In this document: piece after piece, positions 7,273 through 16,651 of the stretch | Position numbering within the stretch: the first letter of the stretch is position 1 | Layout of the letters: every line of letters starts with the position of its first letter | Origin: Luteolibacter algae | GTDB taxonomy: Bacteria > Verrucomicrobiota > Verrucomicrobiia > Verrucomicrobiales > Akkermansiaceae | Assembly: GCF_042683045.1 (NCBI RefSeq) | Contig: NZ_JBHUIT010000017.1 | Location: forward strand, 248,001-312,000 | Direction of reading: 5' to 3' | Length of the DNA stretch: 64,000 nt | Notes under the pieces: model-generated | The model's input: only the letters and a program-made list of their open reading frames with translations | Databases searched by the model: none | Told to the model about the DNA's origin: nothing | Position numbers and translations under genes: made by a program

Positions 7273-9369
7273 TTAGTTTCCGGAAATCTGCTCCCGGAGC
7301 TGTGATTCGAGATTGGTGTGGTTGCCAGCGATCCGGAAGAGGAGATTGATATGTTCGTGATCAAGAATCTCTGTAGCCAGGAGCAATTTGTCTCCATCTT
7401 TTTTCAGATCCCATGTTTCCGTTGGGCCGGCGGCATTCCAGCCACTCCGCAGCAGATCTTCCAAAATAGAATCACGGCTGAAGTGGCGCTTATTGATCGC
7501 GATATGGAATTCGTGGAACACCTCCGGCGAATTCCTGTCGTGGCGATGCGGTAGGATGAATCTCAACTGACGGTTCCGCGACCAGCGGCGCAGGAGAGGT
7601 TGGAGGAAATTCACCAATTTCAAAAGTGCTTCAGAACGCGGTGACCTGAACTTGGGTGCAATCGGCCGGAGCGGGAGCATTCGGTTCACGATGGATTGAT
7701 AGCCGGCTTGTCCCATACTCCCATGATAAATAATAGAATCCCGCTCCGCGCGAACTGGCCCTCCTCCATAAATAAAACCGTCCCAGCGTGCCTCACCAGT
7801 AGCTGAAAAACGCTCAGGGTGTTTTTTGATCAAAAGTCTTTCTGCAATGCCGTAACCTTTCTGTTGTCTGAGGAAGGCCTGTATCGATGGTCTCCGCCAG
7901 TGCCACACAAAGGCACCCGGAACAAACCCTAACTGAAATCCCGCATCACGCAGGCGCCAGCAGAAATCGACATCGTCGCCAGCGGTTTTGAAAACCGGAT
8001 CGAAACCACCGATTTCCTCGAAGGCTTCACGTCGCACGGAAATATTGCAGCCGGGGAGATGTTCCGCGCGGGTATCGCTAAGCAAAACATGGCTCGGAGC
8101 CCCGGGAGCGGAGCAGATGACAGCCTCGCTAACCGTGCGTGGGACAGGAGGTAGATTGGGTCCTCCTGCGGCATCAATTTCCGGATTTTTGAACGCCCGG
8201 TCCAAGCGGACAATCCATTCCCTATCCGGTTCACAATCATCATCTGTAAAAGCGAGAATATTACCATTCGCCGCAGCCGCACCCACATTGCGGGCCGCAC
8301 TCAGTCCCGATGGTGGAAGATTGAGAAGCCGGACCCCGGGAAATTTTTCAGATACGATTGTTGCCGTATCATCTGTTGATCCATCGTTGATGACCAGCGT
8401 TTCATAAGGGCCGCCGACAAGATTTCTGATGGCCAGGAGGCACCCCGAAATGCGTTCCGCGCCATTTCGAGTGCAGACAATGATCGAGTAGGAATTACTT
8501 GGCTTGGAAATGGATGGTGGCTCGAAGCTCTGACAGACGGAAAGCGCTTGTTTTGGAACACCCGCCCTATCTACAAGCCCGAAATCCCAGTCCAGAACCT
8601 CCCGTCCGTTGTTTTGCCAGAGATCGCTCCAGGAATAGACGGTGAATCCGGCGGTTTCTTCCAAATACGAAGTTTCCAGCGCCCAGGTGAAAACCTCTGC
8701 CTGCCGTTGCTGGGAATTTCTGGCGGTGTCCAAACCAAACTCGGAAATAACCAGAGGTCGATCACCGGCAATATTTTGTAATCTCCTCAGATAATCGGTA
8801 AATGGCGCACGGTCTTCCAAATAAATATTGAAGGCGGAAAAATCAGCATTTCCCGGCTCAAGATATTCGGTGGATGGATAATTGGCGTAGGCAAATAGCA
8901 GATGGGGAGAAATCCTTTTTCCGAGCGAGATCAGGCTTTCGATTACCCGCCTGACGCGGTCGGGACCGATCCACCGGGCCAGCTCCGCAGGTATTTCATT
9001 GCCGACATAGACGCCGGTAAGAGCAGGGTGTGAAGCGTGGTCTCCAAGCCATTCCGTAAGCTGTATTTTTGCCGATGAGAGCAAACGGGGCCGTGCGCCG
9101 AAATCCTCGTAATGGCGCCAGGATAGACCCGCAAAAACCAGTAGCCCCGCAGTCTGCGCGGCATCTAAAAACTCAGGCCCCGGTAGAGAAAATGTCCGGA
9201 TGGCATTGAATCCCGCCTGTGAGATCTTTTCAAATTCCACAGCGCTATCCGGTGTTTTGCCAGGGGGAAACGGGCCGTAGGTGACGCATCTCAACCACAG
9301 ACGTTGATCTCCGTAGCGGAAAAATTTCCCGTCGGTCTCAAGGCGGTTAAGTGGTTCAAAGTGAGGCAC
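7273..9369 (-). CDS. Fusion of TIM-barrel glycosidase and family 2 glycosyltransferase
   Basis: A 698-residue protein, GTG start. Residues about 1-285 are a clan GH-A (GH2/GH5-like) barrel: VGNEIP (acid/base Glu125) and VISEFG (nucleophile Glu210) sit at the expected strands. Residues about 293-540 form a GT-A domain of glycosyltransferase family 2, with SIIVCTRNGAE, INDGSTDDT (328-335), FTDDDCEPD, the DxD-type metal site, and GDDVDFCWR. The tail of about 150 residues is unrecognised. There is no signal peptide, so it should act in the cytosol, perhaps in making an exopolysaccharide or glycan. The gene stands first in a pair with queA. Confidence 0.83.
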   Translation of the reverse strand: MPHFEPLNRLETDGKFFRYGDQRLWLRCVTYGPFPPGKTPDSAVEFEKISQAGFNAIRTFSLPGPEFLDAAQTAGLLVFAGLSWRHYEDFGARPRLLSSAKIQLTEWLGDHASHPALTGVYVGNEIPAELARWIGPDRVRRVIESLISLGKRISPHLLFAYANYPSTEYLEPGNADFSAFNIYLEDRAPFTDYLRRLQNIAGDRPLVISEFGLDTARNSQQRQAEVFTWALETSYLEETAGFTVYSWSDLWQNNGREVLDWDFGLVDRAGVPKQALSVCQSFEPPSISKPSNSYSIIVCTRNGAERISGCLLAIRNLVGGPYETLVINDGSTDDTATIVSEKFPGVRLLNLPPSGLSAARNVGAAAANGNILAFTDDDCEPDREWIVRLDRAFKNPEIDAAGGPNLPPVPRTVSEAVICSAPGAPSHVLLSDTRAEHLPGCNISVRREAFEEIGGFDPVFKTAGDDVDFCWRLRDAGFQLGFVPGAFVWHWRRPSIQAFLRQQKGYGIAERLLIKKHPERFSATGEARWDGFIYGGGPVRAERDSIIYHGSMGQAGYQSIVNRMLPLRPIAPKFRSPRSEALLKLVNFLQPLLRRWSRNRQLRFILPHRHDRNSPEVFHEFHIAINKRHFSRDSILEDLLRSGWNAAGPTETWDLKKDGDKLLLATEILDHEHINLLFRIAGNHTNLESQLREQISGN

Positions 9370-9505
9370 GCGGGGAGACTAGGATGCTGGATGGAAAATG
9401 CCTATACGAAACGCCAAAAGCGTGATGAATGATGCTGGGTCAAATGATGCTTTTCAGCGCAAGTTCGATTGAAATCTAATTTGAATATCGTTTAGTCTTT
9501 TTCCC

Positions 9506-10969
9506 ATGGAGGAAAAAAATTTTCGGCGGAGCAGAACGGGCAAACAGTTCCCATGGTTTGGGATCGGTTTTCTCATCCTCGTGATTGCTTTGATTGGCTC
9601 ATTTTTCACGACCATTCCGGGAAAGATCAGTCGCAATGTAAAAGAAATGCTATCCGAGAAGAAAACCCAGGCTGTAGCGAATGAAGAAACACTCGAACTG
9701 CAAGTGGAGCAGCGCCTTCGTGCGGAAATGGAAGAGAAACTAGAGATGGAGCTCAGCGCACTGAGGGAGGCGGAGGCGAAGCGCAAGCAGATGACACCGG
9801 ATGAAACTCCGACAGAACCGCTCCCGGAGACACAGTTGCCCTTGGGCACGGTTATCGACGTAAGACAGCTCAGGAGTGGCATACCCTTTAAGACCGAGAT
9901 CACCTTCGAGAAAGGTGGTATCGCATCCGAAGAACGAATCGATTCCGATAGTTATGTGGCAAGTTATGAGCTGAGGCTGAAATTGCCTTCGCCTGCCAGC
10001 ACACTTGCAGAGCTGGAAAAAAGTAATCCCAAAATTGCGGAGATACTACCGGGGCTTCCGGCTTTGCTGGATAAAGGAAAGGTTTCGCCGTGGTTCAATA
10101 CCTTGTATGAAAACAAGAGCCAGCGAATCAAGCGAGATGCCAATGCGCTTAATGAATTACTAACCAAGCATAATGTGTTTGATTGTGAAACGATTCTCAA
10201 TCTCCAGGCCGAAGGAGGCAGAAAAGTTTTCTTCATGCAGGCGGAGATGGACGTCGTCTCTGATGGATCGGATGGCGACAGGCTGGCTGTTATGCCGGAG
10301 TCGATTGTGAATTCCACTTACTATCAACCATTTACAAGCTATGGGTGGACGAAAAGAACTTCAAAGCCCAACCCGATGATCGCTGGGTGGGAGCGCCGGA
10401 TCGAGAACGCGAATCAGGAAATAGCTCTCAAAACGACTACCGCGGAACGTCGGAAATGGCTGCAAGATAGAATCACCATGCTGAAGCGGGGGATTTCCGA
10501 TCTAAAGGCACGTAGTTATTTGATTGCTGAATATGATCCGTTCATCGTGATTCCCGTAAACCTGCTCACCGCCCGTGGCGATCTCTTCGCACCCAAGGTA
10601 GGCGACTATGCGGTGGTGATTTACCAGGAGAAGATCTATCCTTGCATCGTGGGTGATGGGGGGCCGACTTTCAAAGTGGGCGAAGCCTCATTGCGGATGG
10701 CAAAGGAGCTCAATTCTAAAGCCTCTCCCTACAGCAGACCGGTCTCCGATCTTAAAGTAAGCTATGTGGTATTTCCCGGCAGTCGGGAAAGCCGGAACGG
10801 CCCGCCGGATTACGAGAAATGGAGGCAGAAATGCCATGAACTGCTCGGAGAAATCGGCGGTTTGGGGAGTGGATACCAGTTACACCAATGGACCGATTTA
10901 TTTCCGAAGCCGGAGCTGGTAAGCCCGGTGGAAGTCAAGCCTGCCGTAAAGCGGGAGGAGGCCGAGTAG
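9506..10969 (+). CDS. Membrane-anchored protein with possible GH75 chitosanase-like domain
   Basis: A 487-residue protein. A single N-terminal TM (about 16-33) is followed by a coiled-coil stretch of Glu, Arg, Lys and Ala (about 45-95), then a large extracytoplasmic part. The C-terminal region (about 350-460) has FIVIPVNLL, VGDYAVVIYQ and VGDGGPTFKVGEAS, which resembles the family 75 glycoside hydrolase (chitosanase) core with its GD-GP and GE-S elements. The family call is tentative, since I judged it by pattern only. The gene is single on the plus strand, convergent with the leftward gene ending at 10975, with no clear terminator between them. Confidence 0.5.
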   Translation: MEEKNFRRSRTGKQFPWFGIGFLILVIALIGSFFTTIPGKISRNVKEMLSEKKTQAVANEETLELQVEQRLRAEMEEKLEMELSALREAEAKRKQMTPDETPTEPLPETQLPLGTVIDVRQLRSGIPFKTEITFEKGGIASEERIDSDSYVASYELRLKLPSPASTLAELEKSNPKIAEILPGLPALLDKGKVSPWFNTLYENKSQRIKRDANALNELLTKHNVFDCETILNLQAEGGRKVFFMQAEMDVVSDGSDGDRLAVMPESIVNSTYYQPFTSYGWTKRTSKPNPMIAGWERRIENANQEIALKTTTAERRKWLQDRITMLKRGISDLKARSYLIAEYDPFIVIPVNLLTARGDLFAPKVGDYAVVIYQEKIYPCIVGDGGPTFKVGEASLRMAKELNSKASPYSRPVSDLKVSYVVFPGSRESRNGPPDYEKWRQKCHELLGEIGGLGSGYQLHQWTDLFPKPELVSPVEVKPAVKREEAE

Positions 10970-10974
10970 TGTGT

Positions 10975-11358
10975 TCACTCGTTGTTTTCGAGCATTTTGC
11001 GGGTGCGCTCCCTATTCCGGGCACCAAGAATTCGGACTAGAAGAAACGCGCAAGTCAGCGTGACCGCTAGCTCGAGGACAGGGGCGGTCCCCCGGTCCCT
11101 CTGGCCTACAATATATTTGGCGGCATCAGGAAAATTCAAAATCCCGCGGCCTAAACCCAGAAGCGCAAGAACTCCCGCGCCGATGATTCCGTGCCAGAGC
11201 ATCTTGATTGTGAATACTCCGCAAATCATCAGCCCGCCTCCCAAAGTAAGGGAACCCAGTAGAAAAGCCATTCCCGCATCTTTGCCCAACTGCGTATGTC
11301 CCATAAAACCTATTGCGAGTATGACTGCGGCCGAAAGAAAAATGTAGATGCGGATCAT
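10975..11358 (-). CDS. Small four-TM membrane protein of unknown function
   Basis: A 127-residue protein with four hydrophobic segments (about 3-22, 29-48, 52-70 and 91-110) and a basic C-terminus (RNRERTRKMLE). I do not recognise the family. Its ATG overlaps the metX stop by four bases (ATGA), so translation is probably coupled to metX. That coupling suggests co-expression with methionine biosynthesis but says nothing firm about function. Confidence 0.6.
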   Translation of the reverse strand: MIRIYIFLSAAVILAIGFMGHTQLGKDAGMAFLLGSLTLGGGLMICGVFTIKMLWHGIIGAGVLALLGLGRGILNFPDAAKYIVGQRDRGTAPVLELAVTLTCAFLLVRILGARNRERTRKMLENNE

Positions 11359-12497
11359 GAGCGTAATAACCAGGAAATATGCGGGGTATAGAGATCTGGC
11401 TCCAGAAGGAATGAATCATGACCCTTGTCCGAATGCACAGTGATGTGCATCGATTCGACGCGGGATTGCTCCAGATAGCGGACAATTTCCGCCTGCTCTT
11501 CCGGGTAGAAGCAGAAATCGGAATCAATGGAAAATACCAACCAGTTCTGGCCCGCTTCCCGGCATCTTCCGAAGAGTTCTTCGGGGCTTTCCGCATCACC
11601 TTCGAAAAGGCCATCGAAGCGTGACCAAAGGTCAATAATACGAAGATAGGTATTGGCATCAAAGCGGCGGACAAACTTTTTCCCCTGATGCAGCATATAG
11701 CTTTGGAACTGATCTCTGACGCGATACCAGGCGAGAACATCATCCGCCTGGATCACATCCTGACGTGCCCGTTTTTCAATGGAGTCCAAGTGGACGAAGG
11801 TTTTATGGGAAATCATCCGGGCGAGAGCCAACCCGTAAAGCGGGGGTTGTTTGTCGTAGAAGTCTCCGGCATTGAAATTAGGGTCATTCTCGATGGCCAG
11901 AATTTGCTCAAAAAGGATCAGACGATTCAGAACGGTCGTTTTGAACCCGGCCGCGATGTTGACCACGTTTTTAACACGCTCCGGCAATCGTGTGGCAAAC
12001 GTTAGCGCGATCAGGCCGCCTACGGATGAGCCGACCACCGCATGAAGCTTTTCGATGGAAAAGGAGTCCAGAAGCAGTGCAAAAGCGTTTACCTGATCGG
12101 CGGCGGAAACAGCAGGAAAAGAGGAGCCCCATCGCTTTCCTGTCTCCGGATTAATGGACGCCGGTCCGGTAGAGCCGTAACACCCGCCAAGATAATTCGG
12201 GCAGATAATGTAGTAATTGTCCGTATCCAGGGCCTTACCGGGGCCGATCATGTCTTCCCACCAGCCCTGATGAAGCTCGGGCTGCCACAATTCTCCTATG
12301 CCGGGAATCCCGGTATTGATCCCGGCGGCATGATGAGAGCCAGAGAGCGCATGGAGCAATAGGATGGCATTGGAGCCATCCCCGTTGAGCGTCCCCCAGG
12401 TTTCATATGCTAAAGTGAGTGAAGGAAGCGTCGATCCGTCACGAAGCTCGAAGACCTCCGGATGTTCAAAAAATTTGGTGCTGGTTTCAGCTGGCAT
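11355..12497 (-). CDS. metX: Homoserine O-acetyltransferase (MetX family)
   Basis: A 380-residue alpha/beta-hydrolase that acetylates homoserine in methionine synthesis. Seen motifs are LAYETWGTLN, LLLHALSGSHHAAG, CPNYLGGCYGSTGP, the nucleophile elbow GSSVGG, and SDKGHDSFLLE with the catalytic His. I start it at the ATG at 12497; an upstream TTG at 12533 would add 12 residues. Members of this family can instead acetylate serine or transfer succinate, and the elbow here (GSSVGG rather than GGSMGG) makes substrate identity less certain. It overlaps the small membrane-protein gene downstream and lies 109 bases after RNase D. I see no SAM-riboswitch core in that gap. Confidence 0.9.
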   Translation of the reverse strand: MPAETSTKFFEHPEVFELRDGSTLPSLTLAYETWGTLNGDGSNAILLLHALSGSHHAAGINTGIPGIGELWQPELHQGWWEDMIGPGKALDTDNYYIICPNYLGGCYGSTGPASINPETGKRWGSSFPAVSAADQVNAFALLLDSFSIEKLHAVVGSSVGGLIALTFATRLPERVKNVVNIAAGFKTTVLNRLILFEQILAIENDPNFNAGDFYDKQPPLYGLALARMISHKTFVHLDSIEKRARQDVIQADDVLAWYRVRDQFQSYMLHQGKKFVRRFDANTYLRIIDLWSRFDGLFEGDAESPEELFGRCREAGQNWLVFSIDSDFCFYPEEQAEIVRYLEQSRVESMHITVHSDKGHDSFLLEPDLYTPHISWLLRS

Positions 12498-12606
12498 GCG
12501 TGGAGCTTCTGTCAGGTAGCCGGTAACATCCAATACGGAAATTACGGAGAACCGAATTTGCGGGAAAAAGCCTTCCCGCGTATGGGAATGTTAAGCGAGA
12601 AACTTC

Positions 12607-13665
12607 TCAGAGATTCAAAAGTTGTCGCTGCCAGTTCATCAATAAATCTTCAGGAGACGCCTCATTTGCCGCAATCATTTCGATGACTGCCCGGGACGCG
12701 ATCAAGGAACCATCGATGTCGAGGTCCTCGGCGGTTTTATTGCGTGTGGAGATCAAGCTATCGACCTTTTCGTCAAATTCGCGGTCGCGCTTACGCCGCT
12801 TAATGACAGGACGGGCCGGCCACTCCTCTTTGGGCATAGCCTCGATGGTGGCCAACATTTCCTTGTATCGTTTGACTCGATCACTGCGGAAATGGTTGGG
12901 CAGATCGACTCGACGCCCTTCTGAGAGTGCGATGCTCCATTCGATGAGTTGACGGTTCGGCGCGACCATAAATGATGGGCGATCCCATGCTTCGGCTTCT
13001 TTGTCCCGCCAGTTCCAAAGTCCACGGAGAAAAGCAAGTCCGTAGGAATCGAGCTTCCCGGAACCCGAAATTCTCCATTGCTCATCCTTCGCGTCATCTC
13101 GCTCGGCGACTTTGCTCTGAGCGGTTTCGCAGCTTTCCGTAAACCAATCATAGCGACCCTTTTCCTTGAGACCGGCAACAATCATATCGCCCATTTCGAG
13201 AAGGTAACGCACGTCATTCAGCGCGTAATCAATCATCTTTTCGGAAAGCGGACGCTTGCCCCAATCCGCCTTCTGGGAAGATTTTGACAATACGATGTCG
13301 AAGTAGTGTTCGACTAAGTTACCCAGACCGAATTTCTTTACGCCTAGCAGACGAGCGCCGATCTGGGTGTCGTAGACCGTTTTTGGAAGCCGCTCAAACT
13401 CGCGTTTGAGCATCGTCATATCGTAATCCGCTCCATGCATCCATACGGTTGCATCCATCAGGTAATGATCCAGCGGAGAGAGATCTTCTATGGCGAGAGG
13501 GTCGATGAGCACACATTCGCCACCAGCTGTAAATTGAATGAGACAGAGCGATTCCTTGTAACGATGTAGGCTATCAGCTTCCGTATCAATTGCGCATATT
13601 TTTTGCCCGTCAATTTTTGTGCAGTTATCCAGGAACTGTTGGAGCTGTTGGCTGGTGCTGATCAT
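12607..13665 (-). CDS. rnd: Ribonuclease D
   Basis: A 352-residue DEDDy-type 3'-5' exoribonuclease for tRNA and small-RNA maturation. Exo I is AIDTEADSLHRY, Exo II is HGADYDMTML, and Exo III is YALNDVRYL with the Tyr of the DEDDy class. An HRDC domain follows (about 205-285: LRGLWNWRDKEAEAWDRP). Length and order match the family (E. coli RNase D is 375 residues). It is the first gene of the leftward rnd-metX-membrane protein group. The 314 bases upstream separate it from the DUF1080 gene. Confidence 0.94.
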   Translation of the reverse strand: MISTSQQLQQFLDNCTKIDGQKICAIDTEADSLHRYKESLCLIQFTAGGECVLIDPLAIEDLSPLDHYLMDATVWMHGADYDMTMLKREFERLPKTVYDTQIGARLLGVKKFGLGNLVEHYFDIVLSKSSQKADWGKRPLSEKMIDYALNDVRYLLEMGDMIVAGLKEKGRYDWFTESCETAQSKVAERDDAKDEQWRISGSGKLDSYGLAFLRGLWNWRDKEAEAWDRPSFMVAPNRQLIEWSIALSEGRRVDLPNHFRSDRVKRYKEMLATIEAMPKEEWPARPVIKRRKRDREFDEKVDSLISTRNKTAEDLDIDGSLIASRAVIEMIAANEASPEDLLMNWQRQLLNL

Positions 13666-13979
13666 GAACGTTTGGTTAGAAGACGAAGTAGTATCGAACG
13701 AGAATAGTAAAGGACTGACAATGTAATTATCTTTTATCAGAAGGATTCTATCAAAAGGATCATCTAACAGATTTCTTCATTTTAGACAAAAAAGGCCGCC
13801 GGGGCACCCACCCCGACGGCCAAGCTGAACAACTTCAACACACCAATAAGGCATTTTGAGGCTGACAACTGCTGTTCACCCTTACATGAAAACACGGCTT
13901 TCGCACGGTCTTCATGGTGTAAGACCCGTGGTAAGGGTGAATGTTCAAACTTTTGTGTAAAAATCTCAAACCGGTGGTT
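13666..13979. other. Intergenic region with inverted repeat and terminator
   Basis: No gene is seen here. The region lies between the DUF1080 stop and the rnd start, both leftward. It holds a strong terminator (13788-13821). It also holds an 11-bp inverted repeat (TTCACCCTTAC at 13875-13885 with GTAAGGGTGAA at 13931-13941), with CACGG and CCGTG inside it and a competing CATGAA/TTCATG pair. This makes a DUF1080 3' untranslated region of about 160 nt with internal structure. The rnd promoter should be in the AT-rich part at 13670-13780, but I cannot place it. Confidence 0.5.
13788..13821 (-). terminator. Rho-independent terminator downstream of the DUF1080 gene
   Basis: An 11-bp stem with one mismatch (13794-13804 with 13811-13821, loop CACCCA) is very GC-rich. 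Six A residues at 13788-13793 give a U-run after the hairpin on the minus strand. It ends leftward transcription about 160 bases past the DUF1080 stop. Confidence 0.8.
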
Positions 13980-14672
13980 CTACTCGGGCTGAATGGGGAG
14001 CAATTTGATATTTCTGTAACTACAGGTGTCCCCGTGATCGGTAAGCATGATACGGCCTGTGGTTTTCTCACCAAAGCCAGCCGCATTCTTGAACTTGCTG
14101 TTCTGAATCTCTGCGAGCAGTTCAGGGCTTCCCAATTCGTAATCCAGGGCGAGTTCCCCGTTCAACCAATGTTCCACCCGCTTGCCTTTGACGACGATTT
14201 TGGAGGTGTTCCATTCGCCTGCTGGCTTGAGTTTTTTATCAGCCGCTGCCGGACGGATATCGTATAGAGCTGCGGTCAGACGCTTTTCCCCCTTACGTTT
14301 TTCGGGATGGTTGGAGTCATCGAGCATCTGATACTCAGGCCCCGGAGCGCCTGGACGCTTGTCATCCACTAAATATTTCACTCCGTTATTACCTTTAGGC
14401 GAAATTTTCCACTCCCACTCGAGAATATAGTTTTCAAATTTTTCCGAGGTAACGATGGAGCCACCGAATTTTCCCTTCTGCTTGGTAAGTATGCCGTCCT
14501 CGATAATCCATCCGGGACCAGGACCTTTATCCGAGTTGAAAAGCTGCCAGTTCTTCAGGTCTTTTCCGTTGAAGAGGAGCTGCCAACCTTCTGCTTTTTC
14601 TTTTTCGGAAATGACGTTGGGTTCGGCTCCGAAGGCGGGAAGAATCAGTGCGATAAGAAGTAGGTATTTCAT
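13980..14672 (-). CDS. Secreted DUF1080 (3-keto-disaccharide hydrolase-like) protein
   Basis: A 230-residue protein with a short signal peptide (cleaved after about residue 15, FGA). The DUF1080 beta-jelly-roll is clear: WQLLFNGKDLKNW, GPGWIIEDGILT, IVTSEKFENYILEWEWKI, NNGVKYLV and GRIMLTDHGDTCSYRNIKL. Characterised relatives cleave 3-keto-glycosides in bacterial glycoside breakdown, and the family is greatly expanded in Verrucomicrobiota and Planctomycetota. It lies 17 bases downstream of the GH10-like gene on the same strand. Together they form a small secreted carbohydrate-degradation pair. The substrate is unknown. Confidence 0.88.
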   Translation of the reverse strand: MKYLLLIALILPAFGAEPNVISEKEKAEGWQLLFNGKDLKNWQLFNSDKGPGPGWIIEDGILTKQKGKFGGSIVTSEKFENYILEWEWKISPKGNNGVKYLVDDKRPGAPGPEYQMLDDSNHPEKRKGEKRLTAALYDIRPAAADKKLKPAGEWNTSKIVVKGKRVEHWLNGELALDYELGSPELLAEIQNSKFKNAAGFGEKTTGRIMLTDHGDTCSYRNIKLLPIQPE

Positions 14673-14689
14673 GGGTAAGTTTTAGCTGG

Positions 14690-16105
14690 TTAGCGAAGGC
14701 CGAGAACTTTGGGCGTAGAGGCGGTTCCAAATCTGTCCAGAGAGGAAAGAGCGATGGCATCTGCGCGTGGAATGGAAATGGCTTTCATTCCCGAGGGAAC
14801 AATCGCCACAGTGCGCCAGGTATTGCCGTATCTTGCCTGGATGGCGGTTTTCGCTGCTTTTCCAGCGTCCCACTGAATATGAGTTTTGTTATCCCGGACA
14901 GTGGCTCCGGCATTCGGCGGAGCGGGCTGGGATCGGCTCAGCCAAGGCATGGGCGGGACAGCGACTGGCTGGGTGTACACCTGGCCGATCTGCGAGGTGA
15001 TGCCGCCCTGGTTTTTCATTAGGCCTTTGACGCTCCAATGGATGTGCCCCACCCAGTTTCTACCGATCTTTCGGGAGAGATTGATCTGATTGATGATCTC
15101 TGAAGCCGGGCGCCCGGGGTCCTCCGATGATTGAATTCTGGTCGTGGCTATACCTGGCCAGACGGGCCGGCTTCCCTGAGAGCGCCACCATTCCAGAAGT
15201 GCGGAATAGGACTGTTTACGGGGAGAGATCCGCCAGTAGAGCTGCGGTGCGAGATAGTCCACCCATCCTTTCTGTAGCCATTTTCGCGAATCTGCCGCCA
15301 GATCTTCATAGGAGTCGACGCCTGCTTCGATACCGGAGGGCACGCCGGGACGCCAGATGCCAAAGGGACTTATTCCCACCCGCACCCATGACTTCTCTCT
15401 TTTCACGGAAGAGTAGAGCTGGCTGACAAAGGAGTCCACGATTGCGCGCCGCTGGGATGGACTTTTCCCATCGTTGAACGTCAAACCGCCCGATGGATAC
15501 GGATAAAAGTAATCATCAAGATGGACGCCATCGATATCATAGCGGCGGACCACATCGAGGATGACCTTGAGAGCTTGGGAGCGGGTATCCGGATGGGCGG
15601 GATCCGCCCAGAGAATCGTGCCAAATTTTTTGATTATATGAGGCTTCGTTCTGCTGATGTGAGTGCCGCTCGCGGATTGTGATGTGTTCGAAAGCGCACG
15701 AAATGGATTGAACCACGCATGGACTTCGATGCCTCTGGCATGTGCTTGCTGAATCCAGTAGGCAAGGGGATCATAGCCCGGTGATTTTCCCATGGTTCCG
15801 GTCAGCCAAGGAGACCAGGGCTCCAGGCTCGAAGCGTAAAGGGCATCCGCATGCGGTCTCACTTGTAGAACGACAGCGTTCATTTTCAGCGAGACGAGCT
15901 TATCTAGAATTGCACGGGCTTCCGCCTGCTGCTGCGCGACGCTGAGGCCGGTGGCCGAAGGCCAGTCGATATTATAAATGGAAGTGACCCAGGCCGCGCG
16001 GAATTCCCGTGTAATCTGCGGCGGTTTTTCTGATGCCGGCGCGTAGTTCTGGGCATGGATAGATTGTAGTGCAAGGAAGCAGAGCAGTGATAGCCATTGA
16101 ATCAT
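14690..16105 (-). CDS. Secreted GH10-like (GHL10/YngK family) glycosidase
   Basis: A 471-residue protein with a signal peptide (about 1-18, ending IHA). The TIM-barrel of the glycosyl hydrolase-like 10 family is clear: REFRAAWVTSIYNIDWP, MNAVVLQVRPHADALYASSLEPWS, GIEVHAWFNPFRAL, DIDGVHLDDYFYPYP, VGISPFGIWRPG and DYLAPQLYWRI. The Asp pair in HLDDY and the Gln/Tyr region are at the usual active-site positions. A C-terminal part (about 370-471) looks like a beta domain. Such proteins act on exported glycans; the substrate is unknown. It is the first gene of a leftward pair with DUF1080. Confidence 0.87.
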   Translation of the reverse strand: MIQWLSLLCFLALQSIHAQNYAPASEKPPQITREFRAAWVTSIYNIDWPSATGLSVAQQQAEARAILDKLVSLKMNAVVLQVRPHADALYASSLEPWSPWLTGTMGKSPGYDPLAYWIQQAHARGIEVHAWFNPFRALSNTSQSASGTHISRTKPHIIKKFGTILWADPAHPDTRSQALKVILDVVRRYDIDGVHLDDYFYPYPSGGLTFNDGKSPSQRRAIVDSFVSQLYSSVKREKSWVRVGISPFGIWRPGVPSGIEAGVDSYEDLAADSRKWLQKGWVDYLAPQLYWRISPRKQSYSALLEWWRSQGSRPVWPGIATTRIQSSEDPGRPASEIINQINLSRKIGRNWVGHIHWSVKGLMKNQGGITSQIGQVYTQPVAVPPMPWLSRSQPAPPNAGATVRDNKTHIQWDAGKAAKTAIQARYGNTWRTVAIVPSGMKAISIPRADAIALSSLDRFGTASTPKVLGLR

Positions 16106-16157
16106 AAAGAAAAATAAAAGGAGAGATGACGGGAGCGCCAGCCAGATGAAAAACCGA

Positions 16158-16526
16158 TTACAGCTGCATGGTGGTGCTGAGTTGTTCGACCATTTCGTTC
16201 AACATACGTAACGTGCTGACCGTCACAATCCAGGCCAGCCATGTTGCCAATAAAATCCCAACTGAAGCGGCAATTTTCCATTTTAGCTCAAGCTTCGGAT
16301 GCCAGATGATGAGCGGGAGTGCAAGGGGAGGAAGACTCAGGAGAACGATGACAATAAAGGCAGTGCGAAAATACCAGGGCAGAAGCTGCCCCGGGGGAAG
16401 GGTAGGGGGAGTGCTGTCGACGTGATGAGCCGCCAGAGGACTTGGCCGGTCCAGAAATTCCAAACAGTGTTTACACTTGATCGCTTCTTCCTGAATCTCT
16501 TCAGCACAAAATGGACATTTTTTCAT
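16158..16526 (-). CDS. Zinc-ribbon membrane protein of unknown function
   Basis: A 122-residue protein. Its first 20 residues form a short double-CxxC zinc ribbon (CPFCAEEIQEEAIKCKHC), a common N-terminal tag of small bacterial membrane proteins. A proline-rich linker is followed by two TM helices (about 52-72 and 84-104) and a hydrophilic end. No catalytic motif is seen and no function can be assigned. It is leftward and 52 bases from the GH10-like gene, possibly the first gene of that transcript. Confidence 0.65.
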   Translation of the reverse strand: MKKCPFCAEEIQEEAIKCKHCLEFLDRPSPLAAHHVDSTPPTLPPGQLLPWYFRTAFIVIVLLSLPPLALPLIIWHPKLELKWKIAASVGILLATWLAWIVTVSTLRMLNEMVEQLSTTMQL

Positions 16527-16651
16527 GACATTGCTATGATCGCCACTTCCTATCTCTTAGAAAAATCGGAAATAGCTGAATTCCGGTCGGGTGATTCGGA
16601 GTAAGTAAGCATTTGTCACGGGATTGCGAGGCGGAACTTCCCGACAAGCGT

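Noticed and set aside
12498..12606. A SAM riboswitch upstream of metX
   Set aside because: The 109-base gap has a small GCGGGA/TCCCGC hairpin but none of the conserved SAM-I core sequences.
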